Source of the DNA: Siphonodentalium dalli
Lineage: Eukaryota; Mollusca; Scaphopoda; Gadilida; Siphonodentaliidae
Reading direction: 5' to 3'
Assembly: GCA_032622095.1 (NCBI GenBank)
Contig: CP136061.1
Coordinates: forward strand, 169,825,107-169,889,106
Length of the DNA: 64,000 bases
In this document: positions 10,438-21,552 of the stretch, one piece after another
Position numbering within the stretch: position 1 is the stretch's first letter
Layout of the letters: each line of letters opens with the position of its first letter
Translations under genes and position numbers: made by a program
The notes under the pieces: model-generated
The model's input: only the letters and a program-made list of their open reading frames with translations
The model's database searches: none
What the model was told of the DNA's origin: nothing

Positions 10438-11283
10438 CCTGCCAAATCAAAACGGGCGAATGAAGGAGGGAAGTTATAGGTGGATTATCTCTTTGTAAAC
10501 ATGTATTATATAGTTACCGGGGTATAAAATATTAGAAATGAATCGAAGACTCCTGTCCAGAAATGCTTCTTTCGATTAATATTGATTTGATTGCGAATAT
10601 TTTCTGCTAAAAAAAGGTGTGGTTGTTTAGTTAATGAACAATAGTGGTTACTGTTAACATATACCAGAAATGTTATTGTGTAATTTTATCACAAATACAC
10701 GTTAATTATACTCTTTATCGCTTATAACTATGGAATAAAACAATACAATCAATCAATCTGGGATATTTGATGTTCGGTACGTAGCTATAAAAACAACCTA
10801 ATGCTACCTATCTTTATATGATATCGCTTGAATTGTCTGTTCTAAAAATAGACAAATAAATTGTCCCAATTAATCATCTCATTTCATTATAAAATATTCG
10901 AAATAAAATAGATAGTAATTGATAGAAGCCTTTCCGGGCAGGGTTATTCAAATCATAGTTATTATTCTAGACCCATGCAACTATTTCAAATTTGTTATTT
11001 AAAGAGATAATCCATCTTTAATGCAGGGACATGTACGTCGGTATACTATCGGATTGCCCACCAAGATTGACCACAAAGCAACCTGCCCAACGAAGAGCTC
11101 GCTTCGGGAGGGTTCAGACTTTATGAAAATTCCGCAGAAACTTAGAGAGGGGGGGGGTCAAATTCGCCAATTCAGATAAAACTAAACCGAAGAGAGGATG
11201 TGCAGGGTAGTAGTACTTACGTGCAACTTTAGTGCGATTTTCTAAGTTTTTTTTGCGAACGAGTATAGAATGTTGCACGGACG
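10438..11283. other. Spacer, no gene seen
   Basis: AT-rich, with no credible open frame. It holds a short ATCAATCAATC run near 10750 and a nine-G run near 11145. The G run sits in AGAGGGGGGGGGTCAAATTCGCCAATT, broken here as AGAGGGGGGGGG then TCAAATTCGCCAATT. This resembles the GGGGAGGGG.GCAAAATTTGTCAATT block of the satellite and might be another, more decayed monomer. The flanking words do not confirm it. Confidence 0.45.
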
Positions 11284-11396
11284 TTTATTATATATACTAT
11301 CACCGTCATAATCAAGTAATAATATTACCACCAGACGGGTGCTTGGCTTTTATTATACTCTGTCTCCATCATGATCGAGTACAACTATTAATATTA
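11284..11396 (+). repeat. Diverged tandem duplication (~64-bp period)
   Basis: TTTATTATA at 11284 and again at 11348 each lead into a CTATCACCGTCATAATC or CTGTCTCCATCATGATC word, then AAGTA or GAGTAC, and end in AATATTA. The two copies are diverged by several substitutions and small indels. Confidence 0.65.
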
Positions 11397-11852
11397 TAAG
11401 TAGAGAACTATATCGTGCATCAGGTTTTATATATCAGGCATGTTTGTGATCGCTTCAGTTCATAAACTAGGTGTATACATACACAAAGTGCATACATGTT
11501 GTCAGTCACGGCCGTTATAATCGCGCCCTCGCGCCAGGTGTGGATCGACCTTTACTCACTTAGCTTTAAATAATGATTGTCACCAGGAGGTGTGTTTCCA
11601 CTGGCCGTTGAAATAACTGACCCGACAAATTGATAAACCGACACGGGCAAATTACAGATCGGCATTGATTTAAAATTTCGCACTTCTGTATTGGACAGAC
11701 TATAACTCTCTGTATCTTTCACGAGAAAATACCATCCAATTGCAGATGTAATTTTTAACATCTCATGTCTTTTATTTGAAATATAGGTACAAGACAGAAA
11801 CACATGCGTGTATACAGAACTCGCACGTGTTCTTTATTCCCGTTGCCAATTA
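11397..11852. other. Spacer, no gene seen
   Basis: The minus strand has an 83-codon open frame at 11552-11803. It has no domain I recognise and no supporting context. Nothing else to report. Confidence 0.45.
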
Positions 11853-11867
11853 AATATATATATATAT
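11853..11867. repeat. (AT)n microsatellite
   Basis: Short uninterrupted AT alternation. Confidence 0.85.
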
Positions 11868-11903
11868 TGTACACATTTATGTATTTATACTAATAAAACC
11901 CAA

Positions 11904-12180
11904 TTGTGTGTGTGTTCGTTTGTTTGTCTGTCTGCCGGGCTATTGGCGACCAACCGGTTGGATCATGGCAAAAGAAAATTGGTACACATGGTAAATTCTC
12001 AAATGGAGTGTCATCGGATAGGTACAACTGACGTCAAATGGTTTAAATTGGCATTCATGAATAATTTAATATATAATTAATTACATACCTATTATGATCG
12101 GACCCACGGAGCTGAAAATTAGTGCACATGTTTAAATTGTCCAGGGAAATGCTATCCGTTAGGTGCTTTGCCATCATATG
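11904..12180 (+). repeat. Dispersed-repeat remnant with internal duplication
   Basis: It begins with TGTGTGTGTTCG and GTTTGTTTGTCTGTCTG, then CGGGCTATTGGCGACCAACC. GAAAATTGGTACACATG at 11974-11990 recurs as GAAAATTAGTGCACATG at 12114-12130. The following words also pair: TAAATT then ATCGGATAGGTAC, against TAAATT then ATCCGTTAGGTGC. The offset is 140 bp. It looks like an old dispersed element with a tandem internal repeat; I did not identify the family. Confidence 0.55.
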
Positions 12181-12475
12181 ACTTGAGGTGGGACAAATAA
12201 ATGATATCAACAAAGATACACATCAAATAGCGTTTATTATCAGCTTGGAAGATTGTGGGGAAATTGCTACAGATGGGTAACTAGACCATGATATTGCCAT
12301 GGGGCAGGTGCCGTGGATCTCAGATGACTTAAGCAGCACTAATCATTAGCAATAAAGATCGTTTATCTTTAGCTTCGAATAAATGGATGGAGAAATTGGT
12401 AGCTTCCCAGAGGTGTCTCATGGAATATGTGTGGTTTATCTCAGTACAAATCGACACATGTGTAACTTGATCCAG
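12181..12475. other. Spacer, no recognised feature
   Basis: No open frame or repeat that I can support. It passes into the GGTTAG-like tract. Confidence 0.5.
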
Positions 12476-12750
12476 GTAACCGTTAGAGAAATAATTAGGG
12501 TTTGTGTTTGGGTTAGTTTTATTGTTAGTGTTATGGATTATGTCAGGGATGTGAATAGTATAGTCAGGGCTAAAGGTTGGGTAAGGGTTGACTATTGTTA
12601 TATACATAGTTAGAATAGTAGATGCGGTTATGGTTACGACTAGAGCACGGTTATGCTTATGAAAACATTTCGCCTTAAGATACAGTATGGGATGCCGATA
12701 GGTATGGTTATGGTTAAGGTTTGGGTTATGGGAAAGGTAATGATTGAGAA
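12476..12750 (+). repeat. Degenerate GGTTA(G/T)GG-like simple repeat
   Basis: Recurrent words include TTAGGGTTTG, GGGTTAG, GGTTGGGTAAGGGTT, GGTTATGGTTACG, GGTTATGGTTAAGG and GGGTTATGGG. This looks like a decayed minisatellite with a telomere-like flavour, but no canonical TTAGGG tandem is present. On the minus strand it yields a 149-codon open frame rich in Asn, His and Thr, an artefact of the repeat. Confidence 0.6.
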
Positions 12751-12780
12751 GGGGTTTGGATTGGAAAATATATGACAATT

Positions 12781-14050
12781 ATATGGAAGTATCAAACTTC
12801 CAATTGGAAGTTTAAAATTTCTAGTTCATATTTTTATTTAACTTTTTCATTATTTATAGTTCTTAATATATTTTGTAACTCTTATATCTCAGACAGTTTA
12901 AAAGGTAGAACATTGGAATTTGGTAGGTATATGCACCTTGCCAAGTTACATGGAATCGAAACATTTAGGTTTGTGTCCCAACTTGATTTCCAGAGTTATG
13001 GCCCTTAAACAAAAAAAATTGGAAAAAGTTTGTGCCCAGATCTTCTTTTATACGAAGCCAAACAGCTGAATTCGGTTCTCGTAATCGTGTTAATTAACGA
13101 AAGGGTAAGAATCGGGGAAATTTTCACCAAGGTCCGAAAACAATTTGTTGACCTGGGGAGGGGTGCAAAATTTGTCAATTTTTTTCTTGTCACCGATTCC
13201 AACCATTTTTACTGTCGGGTATCTATACGACGTACTGATGCTACTCGTGAAAGAATTTTGTAAATCGGTTGAGAAATGACCAAGTTATAATACATCGAAA
13301 AATGTACTAATAAAGTCCATGTGTAGAAAGTGCTTGTGCCCAGATCTTCTCCTAGACGAAGCGCAACAACTGGATTTGGTCTATGTGAGCGTCTTAAACA
13401 TAGACAGAAGACCAAACCAGGAAATTTTGACAGGGGTCCGCTCAAATATTTCCGGGCTAGGGGAGGGGCAAAATTTGTGAATTTTTTTTTGTCTCCAATT
13501 TGAACAAAAATGGTTGTGAAGTATCTATGAAATGTACTGAGTGTCGTTATGAGTGAATTTTATGAATCGGTTGAAAAATGTAGAAATTGTGGCCCCTTCC
13601 TTTTGTTCAAGTTTACAGAAAATGCACTATCAATTTAAATTCCTTCAACCGATCGTCACGTGTTTGGTGTCATTCGATGGGGAATTTCGAGTACTTCTAA
13701 ACGACTACCAACTTGCCGCATTATGTCGATGGAGGCCAGAGATATTCGAAAAGTATATACTTAACAACATACATATTGGCCTACATAGTAGAATGTCGCC
13801 ACAATACCTCACTAGAACCCCGCTAACTTTAAAGGGGAATCAAGTACGAACACAATGACGCAAAAATTAGCTCGATATCTCGAAAATTGGCAGATATATG
13901 ACGACTATTCTATCCGCGTCACCAAATTTCGATGCATGGGTGGGGGTCACACCAGAACGTTCAAACTGAACACAGAAATGTCAATAAATCATACTATCGA
14001 CATTCCAATCAATTCCGCGCGATTCCCTTATTATACTTCCATATTTTAAT
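12781..14050. repeat. U0: left-edge unit with replaced segment
   Basis: Satellite homology starts with the right palindrome arm, is interrupted after 12 bp, and resumes at about 12825 (TTCATATTTTTATTT). The interruption makes the unit 26 bp longer than U1. It contains a perfect 20-bp palindrome at 12794-12813 built from AAACTTCCAA and TTGGAAGTTT, which repeats the ACTTCCA/TGGAAGT half-sites of the standard palindrome. It also lacks one T near 13820, breaking the 165-codon frame. Edge units of satellite arrays are commonly the least homogenised. Confidence 0.85.
12794..12813. repeat. Edge-specific 20-bp perfect palindrome
   Basis: Ten perfect pairs without a loop (AAACTTCCAA then TTGGAAGTTT). 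It lies 1 bp beyond the shared first 12 bp of the array, found only in U0. Confidence 0.92.
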
Positions 14051-14061
14051 ATGGAAGTATA
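14032..14061. repeat. Perfect palindrome of family 2 unit
   Basis: Arms TATACTTCCATAT and ATATGGAAGTATA, loop TTTA, 13 perfect pairs. It is retained at essentially every unit junction of the array. Both ends of the array lie on it: the array begins with the right arm at 12781 and ends on the first base of the left arm at 41934. Confidence 0.92.
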
Positions 14062-15292
14062 TTGTTATTCATATTTTTATTTTTATTTTTCATTATTTAT
14101 AGTTCTTAATATATTTTGTAACTCTTATATCTCAGACAGTTTAAAAGGTAGAACATTGGAATTTGGTAGGTATATGCACCTTGCCAAGTTACATGGAATC
14201 GAAACATTTAGGTTTGTGTCCCAACTTGATTTCCAGAGTTATGGCCCTTAAACAAAAAAAATGGAAAAAGTTTGTGCCCAGATCTTCTTTTATACGAAGC
14301 CAAACAGCTGAATTCGGTTCTCGTAATCGTGTTAATTAACGAAAGGGTAAGAATCGGGGAAATTTTCACCAAGGTCCGAAAACAATTTGTTGACCTGGGG
14401 AGGGGTGCAAAATTTGTCAATTTTTTTCTTTTCACCGATTCCAACCATTTTTACTGTCGGGTATCTATACGACGTACTGATGCTACTCGTGAAAGAATTT
14501 TGTAAATCGGTTGAGAAATGACCAAGTTATAATACATCGAAAAATGTACTAATAAAGTCCATGTGTAGAAAGTGCTTGTGCCCAGATCTTCTCCTAGACG
14601 AAGCGCAACAACTGGATTTGGTCTATGTGAGCGTCTTAAACATAGACAGAAGACCAAACCAGGAAATTTTGACAGGGGTCCGCTCAAATATTACCGGGCT
14701 AGGGGAGGGGCAAAATTTGTGAATTTTTTTTTGTCTCCAATTTGAACAAAAATGGTTGTGAAGTATCTATGAAATGTACTGAGTGTCGTTATGAGTGAAT
14801 TTTATGAATCGGTTGAAAAATGTAGAAATTGTGGCCCCTTCCTTTTGTTCAAGTTTACAGAAAATGCACTATCAATTTAAATTCCTTCAACCGATCGTCA
14901 CGTGTTTGGTGTCATTCGATGGGGAATTTCGAGTACTTCTAAACGACTACCAACTTGCCGCATTATGTCGATGGAGGCCAGAGATATTCGAAAAGTATAT
15001 ACTTAACAACATACATATTGGCCTACATAGTAGAATGTCGCCACAATACCTCACTAGAACCCGCTAACTTTTAAAGGGGAATCAAGTACGAACACAATGA
15101 CGCAAAAATTAGCTCGATATCTCGAAAATTGGCAGATATATGACGACTATTCTATCCGCGTCACCAAATTTCGATGCATGGGTGGGGGTCACACCAGAAC
15201 GTTCAAACTGAACACAGAAATGTCAATAAATCATACTATCGACATTCCAATCAATTCCGCGCGATTCCCTTATTATACTTCCATATTTTAAT
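14051..15292. repeat. U1: reference-length family 2 unit
   Basis: A 1242-bp unit. Subunit A begins at the GTGCCCAGATCTTC near 14275, subunit B at the same words near 14579. It has TTCTTTTCACC where most units have TTCTTGTCACC, a variant shared with U2 and U5. One C is missing in the GAACCCGCTAAC word near 15058, which breaks the 165-codon frame into a 90-codon frame. Confidence 0.9.
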
Positions 15293-16535
15293 ATGGAAGT
15301 ATATTGTTATTCATATTTTTATTTTACTTTTTCATTATTTATAGTTCTTAATATATTTTGTAACTCTTATATCTCAGACAGTTTAAAAGGTAGAACATTG
15401 GAATTTGGTAGGTATATGCACCTTGCCAAGTTACATGGAATCGAAACATTTAGGTTTGTGTCCCAACTTGATTTCCAGAGTTATGGCCCTTAAACAAAAA
15501 AAATGGAAAAAGTTTGTGCCCAGATCTTCTTTTATACGAAGCCAAACAGCTGAATTCGGTTCTCGTAATCGTGTTAATTAACGAAAGGGTAAGAATCGGG
15601 GAAATTTTCACCAAGGTCCGAAAACAATTTGTTGACCTGGGGAGGGGTGCAAAATTTGTCAATTTTTTTCTTTTCACCGATTCCAACCATTTTTACTGTC
15701 GGGTATCTATACGACGTACTGATGCTACTCGTGAAAGAATTTTGTAAATCGGTTGAGAAATGACCAAGTTATAATACATCGAAAAATGTACTAATAAAGT
15801 CCATGTGTAGAAAGTGCTTGTGCCCAGATCTTCTCCTAGACGAAGCGCAACAACTGGATTTGGTCTATGTGAGCGTCTTAAACATAGACAGAAGACCAAA
15901 CCAGGAAATTTTGACAGGGGTCCGCTCAAATATTACCGGGCTAGGGGAGGGGCAAAATTTGTGAATTTTTTTTTGTCTCCAATTTGAACAAAAATGGTTG
16001 TGAAGTATCTATGAAATGTACTGAGTGTCGTTATGAGTGAATTTTATGAATCGGTTGAAAAATGTAGAAATTGTGGCCCCTTCCTTTTGTTCAAGTTTAC
16101 AGAAAATGCACTATCAATTTAAATTCCTTCAACCGATCGTCACGTGTTTGGTGTCATTCGATGGGGAATTTCGAGTACTTCTAAACGACTACCAACTTGC
16201 CGCATTATGTCGATGGAGGCCAGAGATATTCGAAAAGTATATACTTAACAACATACATATTGGCCTACATAATAGAATGTCGCCACAATACCTCACTAGA
16301 ACCCCGCTAACTTTTAAAGGGGAATCAAGTACGAACACAATGACGCAAAAATTAGCTCGATATCTCGAAAATTGGCAGATATATGACGACTATTCTATCC
16401 GCGTCACCAAATTTCGATGCATGGGTGGGGGTCACACCAGAACGTTCAAACTGAACACAGAAATGTCAATAAATCATACTATCGACATTCCAATCAATTC
16501 CGCGCGATTCCCTTATTATACTTCCATATTTTAAT
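15293..16535. repeat. U2 of family 2
   Basis: 1243 bp. It carries three linked variants also found together in U5: TTTTACTTTTTC in the AT tract, TTCTTTTCACC in subunit A, and CATAATAGAATG where most units have CATAGTAGAATG. The 165-codon frame is intact. Confidence 0.88.
16037..16534 (+). other. Recurrent 165-codon open frame in family 2 (probably not a gene)
   Basis: Representative of a frame found in every complete unit. It opens at GTG; the first ATG is three codons in, so an AUG-started product would be 162 residues. Residues run from MNRLKNVEIV to PYYTSIF with no recognised domain, signal peptide or repeat. 14 of 23 copies are full length (13553 register: 16037, 18569, 19812, 21054, 22291, 23533, 27355, 28598, 29841, 32311, 36481, 37724, 38967, 40211). 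Two have frameshifts, three TGA at codon 46, three end early at 139 codons, and one runs into the minisatellite. In family 1 the homologous frame has a stop. I judge it a chance frame kept by unit homogenisation. Confidence 0.6.
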
Positions 16536-17825
16536 ATGGAAGTATATTGTTATTCATATTTTTATTTTTATTTTTCATTATTTATAGTTCTTAATATATT
16601 TTGTAACTCTTATATCTCAGACAGTTTAAAAGCTAGAACATTGGAATTTGGTAGGTATATGCACCTTGCCAAGTTACATGGAATCGAAACATTTAGGTTT
16701 GTGTCCCAACTTGATTTCCAGAGTTATGGCCCTTAAACAAAAAAAATGGAAAAAGTTTGTGCCCAGATCTTCTTTTATACGAAGCCAAACAGCTGAATTC
16801 GGTTCTCGTAATCGTGTTAATTAACGAAAGGGTAAGAATCGGGGAAATTTTCACCAAGGTCCGAAAACAATTTGTTGACCTGGGGAGGGGTGCAAAATTT
16901 GTCAATTTTTTTCTTGTCACCGATTCCAACCATTTTTACTGTCGGTGTCAATTTTTTGTCTTGTCACCGATTCCAACCATTTTTACTGTCGGGTATCTAT
17001 ACGACGTACTGATGCTACTCGTGAAAGAATTTTGTAAATCGGTTGAGAAATGACCAAGTTATAATACATCGAAAAATGTACTAATAAAGTCCATGTGTAG
17101 AAAGTGCTTGTGCCCAGATCTTCTCCTAGACGAAGCGCAACAACTGGATTTGGTCTATGTGAGCGTCTTAAACATAGACAGAAGACCAAACCAGGAAATT
17201 TTGACAGGGGTCCGCTCAAATATTTCCGGGCTAGGGGAGGGGCAAAATTTGTGAATTTTTTTTTGTCTCCAATTTGAACAAAAATGGTTGTGAAGTATCT
17301 ATGAAATGTACTGAGTGTCGTTATGAGTGAATTTTATGAATCGGTTGAAAAATGTAGAAATTGTGGCCCCTTCCTTTTGTTCAAGTTTACAGAAAATGCA
17401 CTATCAATTTAAATTCCTTCAACCGATCGTCACGTGTTTGGTGTCATTCGATGGGGAATTTTGAGTACTTCTAAACGACTACCAACTTGCCGCATTATGT
17501 CGATGGAGGCCAGAGATATTCGAAAAGTATATACTTAACAACATACATATTGGCCTACATAGTAGAATGTCGCCACAATACCTCACTAGAACCCCGCTAA
17601 CTTTTAAAGGGGAATCAAGTACGAACACAATGACGCAAAAATTAGCTCGATATCTCGAAAATTGGCAGATATATGGCGACTATTCTATCCGCGTCACCAA
17701 ATTTCGATGCATGGGTGGGGGTCACACCAGAACGTTCAAACTGAACACAGAAATGTCAATAAATCATACTATCGACATTCCAATCAATTCCGCGCGATTC
17801 CCTTATTATACTTCCATATTTTAAT
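16536..17825. repeat. U3: 1290-bp variant unit (48-bp duplication)
   Basis: An extra 48 bp at 16945-16992 is a near copy of the preceding GTCAATTT...TTTACTGTCGG segment in subunit A. The unit also has AAAAGCTAGAAC in place of AAAAGGTAGAAC, and CGA to TGA at 17462, which closes the 165-codon frame at codon 46. It further has GGCGAC where others have GACGAC near 17675. The duplication plus the TGA recur together in U9 and U10. Confidence 0.92.
16945..16992 (+). repeat. 48-bp local tandem duplication
   Basis: It starts GTGTCAATTTTTTGTC and ends TTTACTGTCGG. Its second half is identical to the segment just upstream. The same insertion lies at 24441-24488 and 25731-25778. Confidence 0.9.
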
Positions 17826-19067
17826 ATGGAAGTATATTGTTATTCATATTTTTATTTTTATTTTTCATTATTTATAGTTCTTAATATATTTTGTAACTCT
17901 TATATCTCAGACAGTTTAAAAGGTAGAACATTGGAATTTGGTAGGTATATGCACCTTGCCAAGTTACATGGAATCGAAACATTTAGGTTTGTGTCCCAAC
18001 TTGATTTCCAGAGTTATGGCCCTTAAACAAAAAAAATGGAAAAAGTTGTGCCCAGATCTTCTTTTATACGAAGCCAAACAGCTGAATTCGGTTCTCGTAA
18101 TCGTGTTAATTAACGAAAGGGTAAGAATCGGGGAAATTTTCACCAAGGTCCGAAAACAATTTGTTGACCTGGGGAGGGGTGCAAAATTTGTCAATTTTTT
18201 TCTTGTCACCGATTCCAACCATTTTTACTGTCGGGTATCTATACGACGTACTGATGCTACTCGTGAAAGAATTTTGTAAATCGGTTGAGAAATGACCAAG
18301 TTATAATACATCGAAAAATGTACTAATAAAGTCCATGTGTAGAAAGTGCTTGTGCCCAGATCTTCTCCTAGACGAAGCGCAACAACTGGATTTGGTCTAT
18401 GTGAGCGTCTTAAACATAGACAGAAGACCAAACCAGGAAATTTTGACAGGGGTCCGCTCAAATATTACCGGGCTAGGGGAGGGGCAAAATTTGTGAATTT
18501 TTTTTTGTCTCCAATTTGAACAAAATTGGTTGTGAAGTATCTATGAAATGTACTGAGTGTCGTTATGAGTGAATTTTATGAATCGGTTGAAAAATGTAGA
18601 AATTGTGGCCCCTTCCTTTTGTTCAAGTTTACAGAAAATGCACTATCAATTTAAATTCCTTCAACCGATCGTCACGTGTTTGGTGTCATTCGATGGGGAA
18701 TTTCGAGTACTTCTAAACGACTACCAACTTGCCGCATTATGTCGATGGAGGCCAGAGATATTCGAAAAGTATATACTTAACAACATACATATTGGCCTAC
18801 ATAGTAGAATGTCGCCACAATACCTCACTAGAACCCCGCTAACTTTTAAAGGGGAATCAAGTACGAACACAATGACGCAAAAATTAGCTCGATATCTCGA
18901 AAATTGGCAGATATATGACGACTATTCTATCCGCGTCACCAAATTTCGATGCATGGGTGGGGGTCACACCAGAACGTTCAAACTGAACACAGAAATGTCA
19001 ATAAATCATACTATCGACATTCCAATCAATTCCGCGCGATTCCCTTATTATACTTCCATATTTTAAT
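17826..19067. repeat. U4 of family 2 (1-bp deletion marker)
   Basis: 1242 bp. One T is missing in AAAAAGTTGTGCCC at about 18045, which fuses two frames into a 113-codon one. The only other unit with this deletion is U11. U4 follows a 1290-bp unit of the AAGCTAG type, and so does U11. Confidence 0.88.
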
Positions 19068-20310
19068 ATGGAAGTATATTGTTATTCATATTTTTATTTT
19101 ACTTTTTCATTATTTATAGTTCTTAATATATTTTGTAACTCTTATATCTCAGACAGTTTAAAAGGTAGAACATTGGAATTTGGTAGGTATATGCACCTTG
19201 CCAAGTTACATGGAATCGAAACATTTAGGTTTGTGTCCCAACTTGATTTCCAGAGTTATGGCCCTTAAACAAAAAAAATGGAAAAAGTTTGTGCCCAGAT
19301 CTTCTTTTATACGAAGCCAAACAGCTGAATTCGGTTCTCGTAATCGTGTTAATTAACGAAAGGGTAAGAATCGGGGAAATTTTCACCAAGGTCCGAAAAC
19401 AATTTGTTGACCTGGGGAGGGGTGCAAAATTTGTCAATTTTTTTCTTTTCACCGATTCCAACCATTTTTACTGTCGGGTATCTATACGACGTACTGATGC
19501 TACTCGTGAAAGAATTTTGTAAATCGGTTGAGAAATGACCAAGTTATAATACATCGAAAAATGTACTAATAAAGTCCATGTGTAGAAAGTGCTTGTGCCC
19601 AGATCTTCTCCTAGACGAAGCGCAACAACTGGATTTGGTCTATGTGAGCGTCTTAAACATAGACAGAAGACCAAACCAGGAAATTTTGACAGGGGTCCGC
19701 TCAAATATTACCGGGCTAGGGGAGGGGCAAAATTTGTGAATTTTTTTTTGTCTCCAATTTGAACAAAAATGGTTGTGAAGTATCTATGAAATGTACTGAG
19801 TGTCGTTATGAGTGAATTTTATGAATCGGTTGAAAAATGTAGAAATTGTGGCCCCTTCCTTTTGTTCAAGTTTACAGAAAATGCACTATCAATTTAAATT
19901 CCTTCAACCGATCGTCACGTGTTTGGTGTCATTCGATGGGGAATTTCGAGTACTTCTAAACGACTACCAACTTGCCGCATTATGTCGATGGAGGCCAGAG
20001 ATATTCGAAAAGTATATACTTAACAACATACATATTGGCCTACATAATAGAATGTCGCCACAATACCTCACTAGAACCCCGCTAACTTTTAAAGGGGAAT
20101 CAAGTACGAACACAATGACGCAAAAATTAGCTCGATATCTCGAAAATTGGCAGATATATGACGACTATTCTATCCGCGTCACCAAATTTCGATGCATGGG
20201 TGGGGGTCACACCAGAACGTTCAAACTGAACACAGAAATGTCAATAAATCATACTATCGACATTCCAATCAATTCCGCGCGATTCCCTTATTATACTTCC
20301 ATATTTTAAT
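19068..20310. repeat. U5 of family 2
   Basis: 1243 bp, with the same three-variant haplotype as U2 (TTTTACTTTTTC, TTCTTTTCACC, CATAATAGAATG). The 165-codon frame is intact. Confidence 0.88.
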
Positions 20311-21552
20311 ATGGAAGTATATTGTTATTCATATTTTTATTTTTATTTTTCATTATTTATAGTTCTTAATATATTTTGTAACTCTTATATCTCAGACAGT
20401 TTAAAAGGTAGAACATTGGAATTTGGTAGGTATATGCACCTTGCCAAGTTACATGGAATCGAAACATTTAGGTTTGTGTCCCAACTTGATTTCCAGAGTT
20501 ATGGCCCTTAAACAAAAAAAATGGAAAAAGTTTGTGCCCAGATCTTCTTTTATACGCAGCCAAACAGCTGAATTCGGTTCTCGTAATCGTGTTAATTAAC
20601 GAAAGGGTAAGAATCGGGGAAATTTTCACCAAGGTCCGAAAACAATTTGTTGACCTGGGGAGGGGTGCAAAATTTGTCAATTTTTTTCTTGTCACCGATT
20701 CCAACCATTTTACTATCGGGTATCTATACGACGTACTGATGCTACTCGTGAAAGAATTTTGTAAATCGGTTGAGAAATGTCCAAGTTATAATACATCGAA
20801 AAATGTACTAATAAAGTCCATGTGTAGAAAGTGCTTGTGCCCAGATCTTCTCCTAGACGAAGCGCAACAACTGGATTTGGTCTATGTGAGCGTCTTAAAC
20901 ATAGACAGAAGACCAAACCAGGAAATTTTGACAGGGGTCCGCTCAAATATTTCCGGGCTAGGGGAGGGGCAAAATTTGTGAATTTTTTTTTGTCTCCAAT
21001 TTGAACAAAAATGGTTGTGAAGTATCTATGAAATGTACTGAGTGTCGTTATGAGTGAATTTTATGAATCGGTTGAAAAATGTAGAAATTGTGGCCCCTTC
21101 CTTTTGTTCAAGTTTACAGAAAATGCACTATCAATTTAAATTCCTTCAACCGATCGTCACGTGTTTGGTGTCATTCGATGGGGAATTTCGAGTACTTCTA
21201 AACGACTACCAACTTGCCGCATTATGTCGATGGAGGCCAGAGATATTCGAAAAGTATATACTTAACAACATACATATTGGCCTACATAGTAGAATGTCGC
21301 CACAATACCTCACTAGAACCCCGCTAACTTTTAAAGGGGAATCAAGTACGAACACAATGACGCAAAAATTAGCTCGATATCTCGAAAATTGGCAGATATA
21401 TGACGACTATTCTATCCGCGTCACCAAATTTCGATGCATGGGTGGGGGTCACACCAGAACGTTCAAACTGAACACAGAAATGTCAATAAATCATACTATC
21501 GACATTCCAATCAATTCCGCGCGATTCCCTTATTATACTTCCATATTTTAAT
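20311..21552. repeat. U6 of family 2
   Basis: 1242 bp. Private changes: TACGCAGCC for TACGAAGCC near 20554, one T fewer and CTATCGG for CTGTCGG near 20710, and AATGTCC for AATGACC near 20777. The T deletion joins the subunit A and B frames into 149 codons. Confidence 0.88.

Noticed and set aside
11080-11200. Second lone satellite monomer around the nine-G run
   Set aside because: Only the G-rich block and the following CAAATTCGCCAATT resemble the satellite; flanking landmarks such as GAGTTATGGCCC or CGTGAAAGAATTTTG are missing.
11552-11803. 83-codon minus-strand frame in the spacer
   Set aside because: No domain, no splice or promoter context that I can support; this length is common by chance in 5 kb.
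12329-12778. 149-codon minus-strand frame with many Asn, His and Thr
   Set aside because: It reads through the degenerate GGTTAG-like simple repeat; the composition follows from the repeat, and no family is recognisable.
14540-14560. Polyadenylation signal in CTAATAAAGTCC of each satellite unit
   Set aside because: The AATAAA hexamer is present in every unit, but without a gene upstream it is expected by chance in AT-rich sequence.
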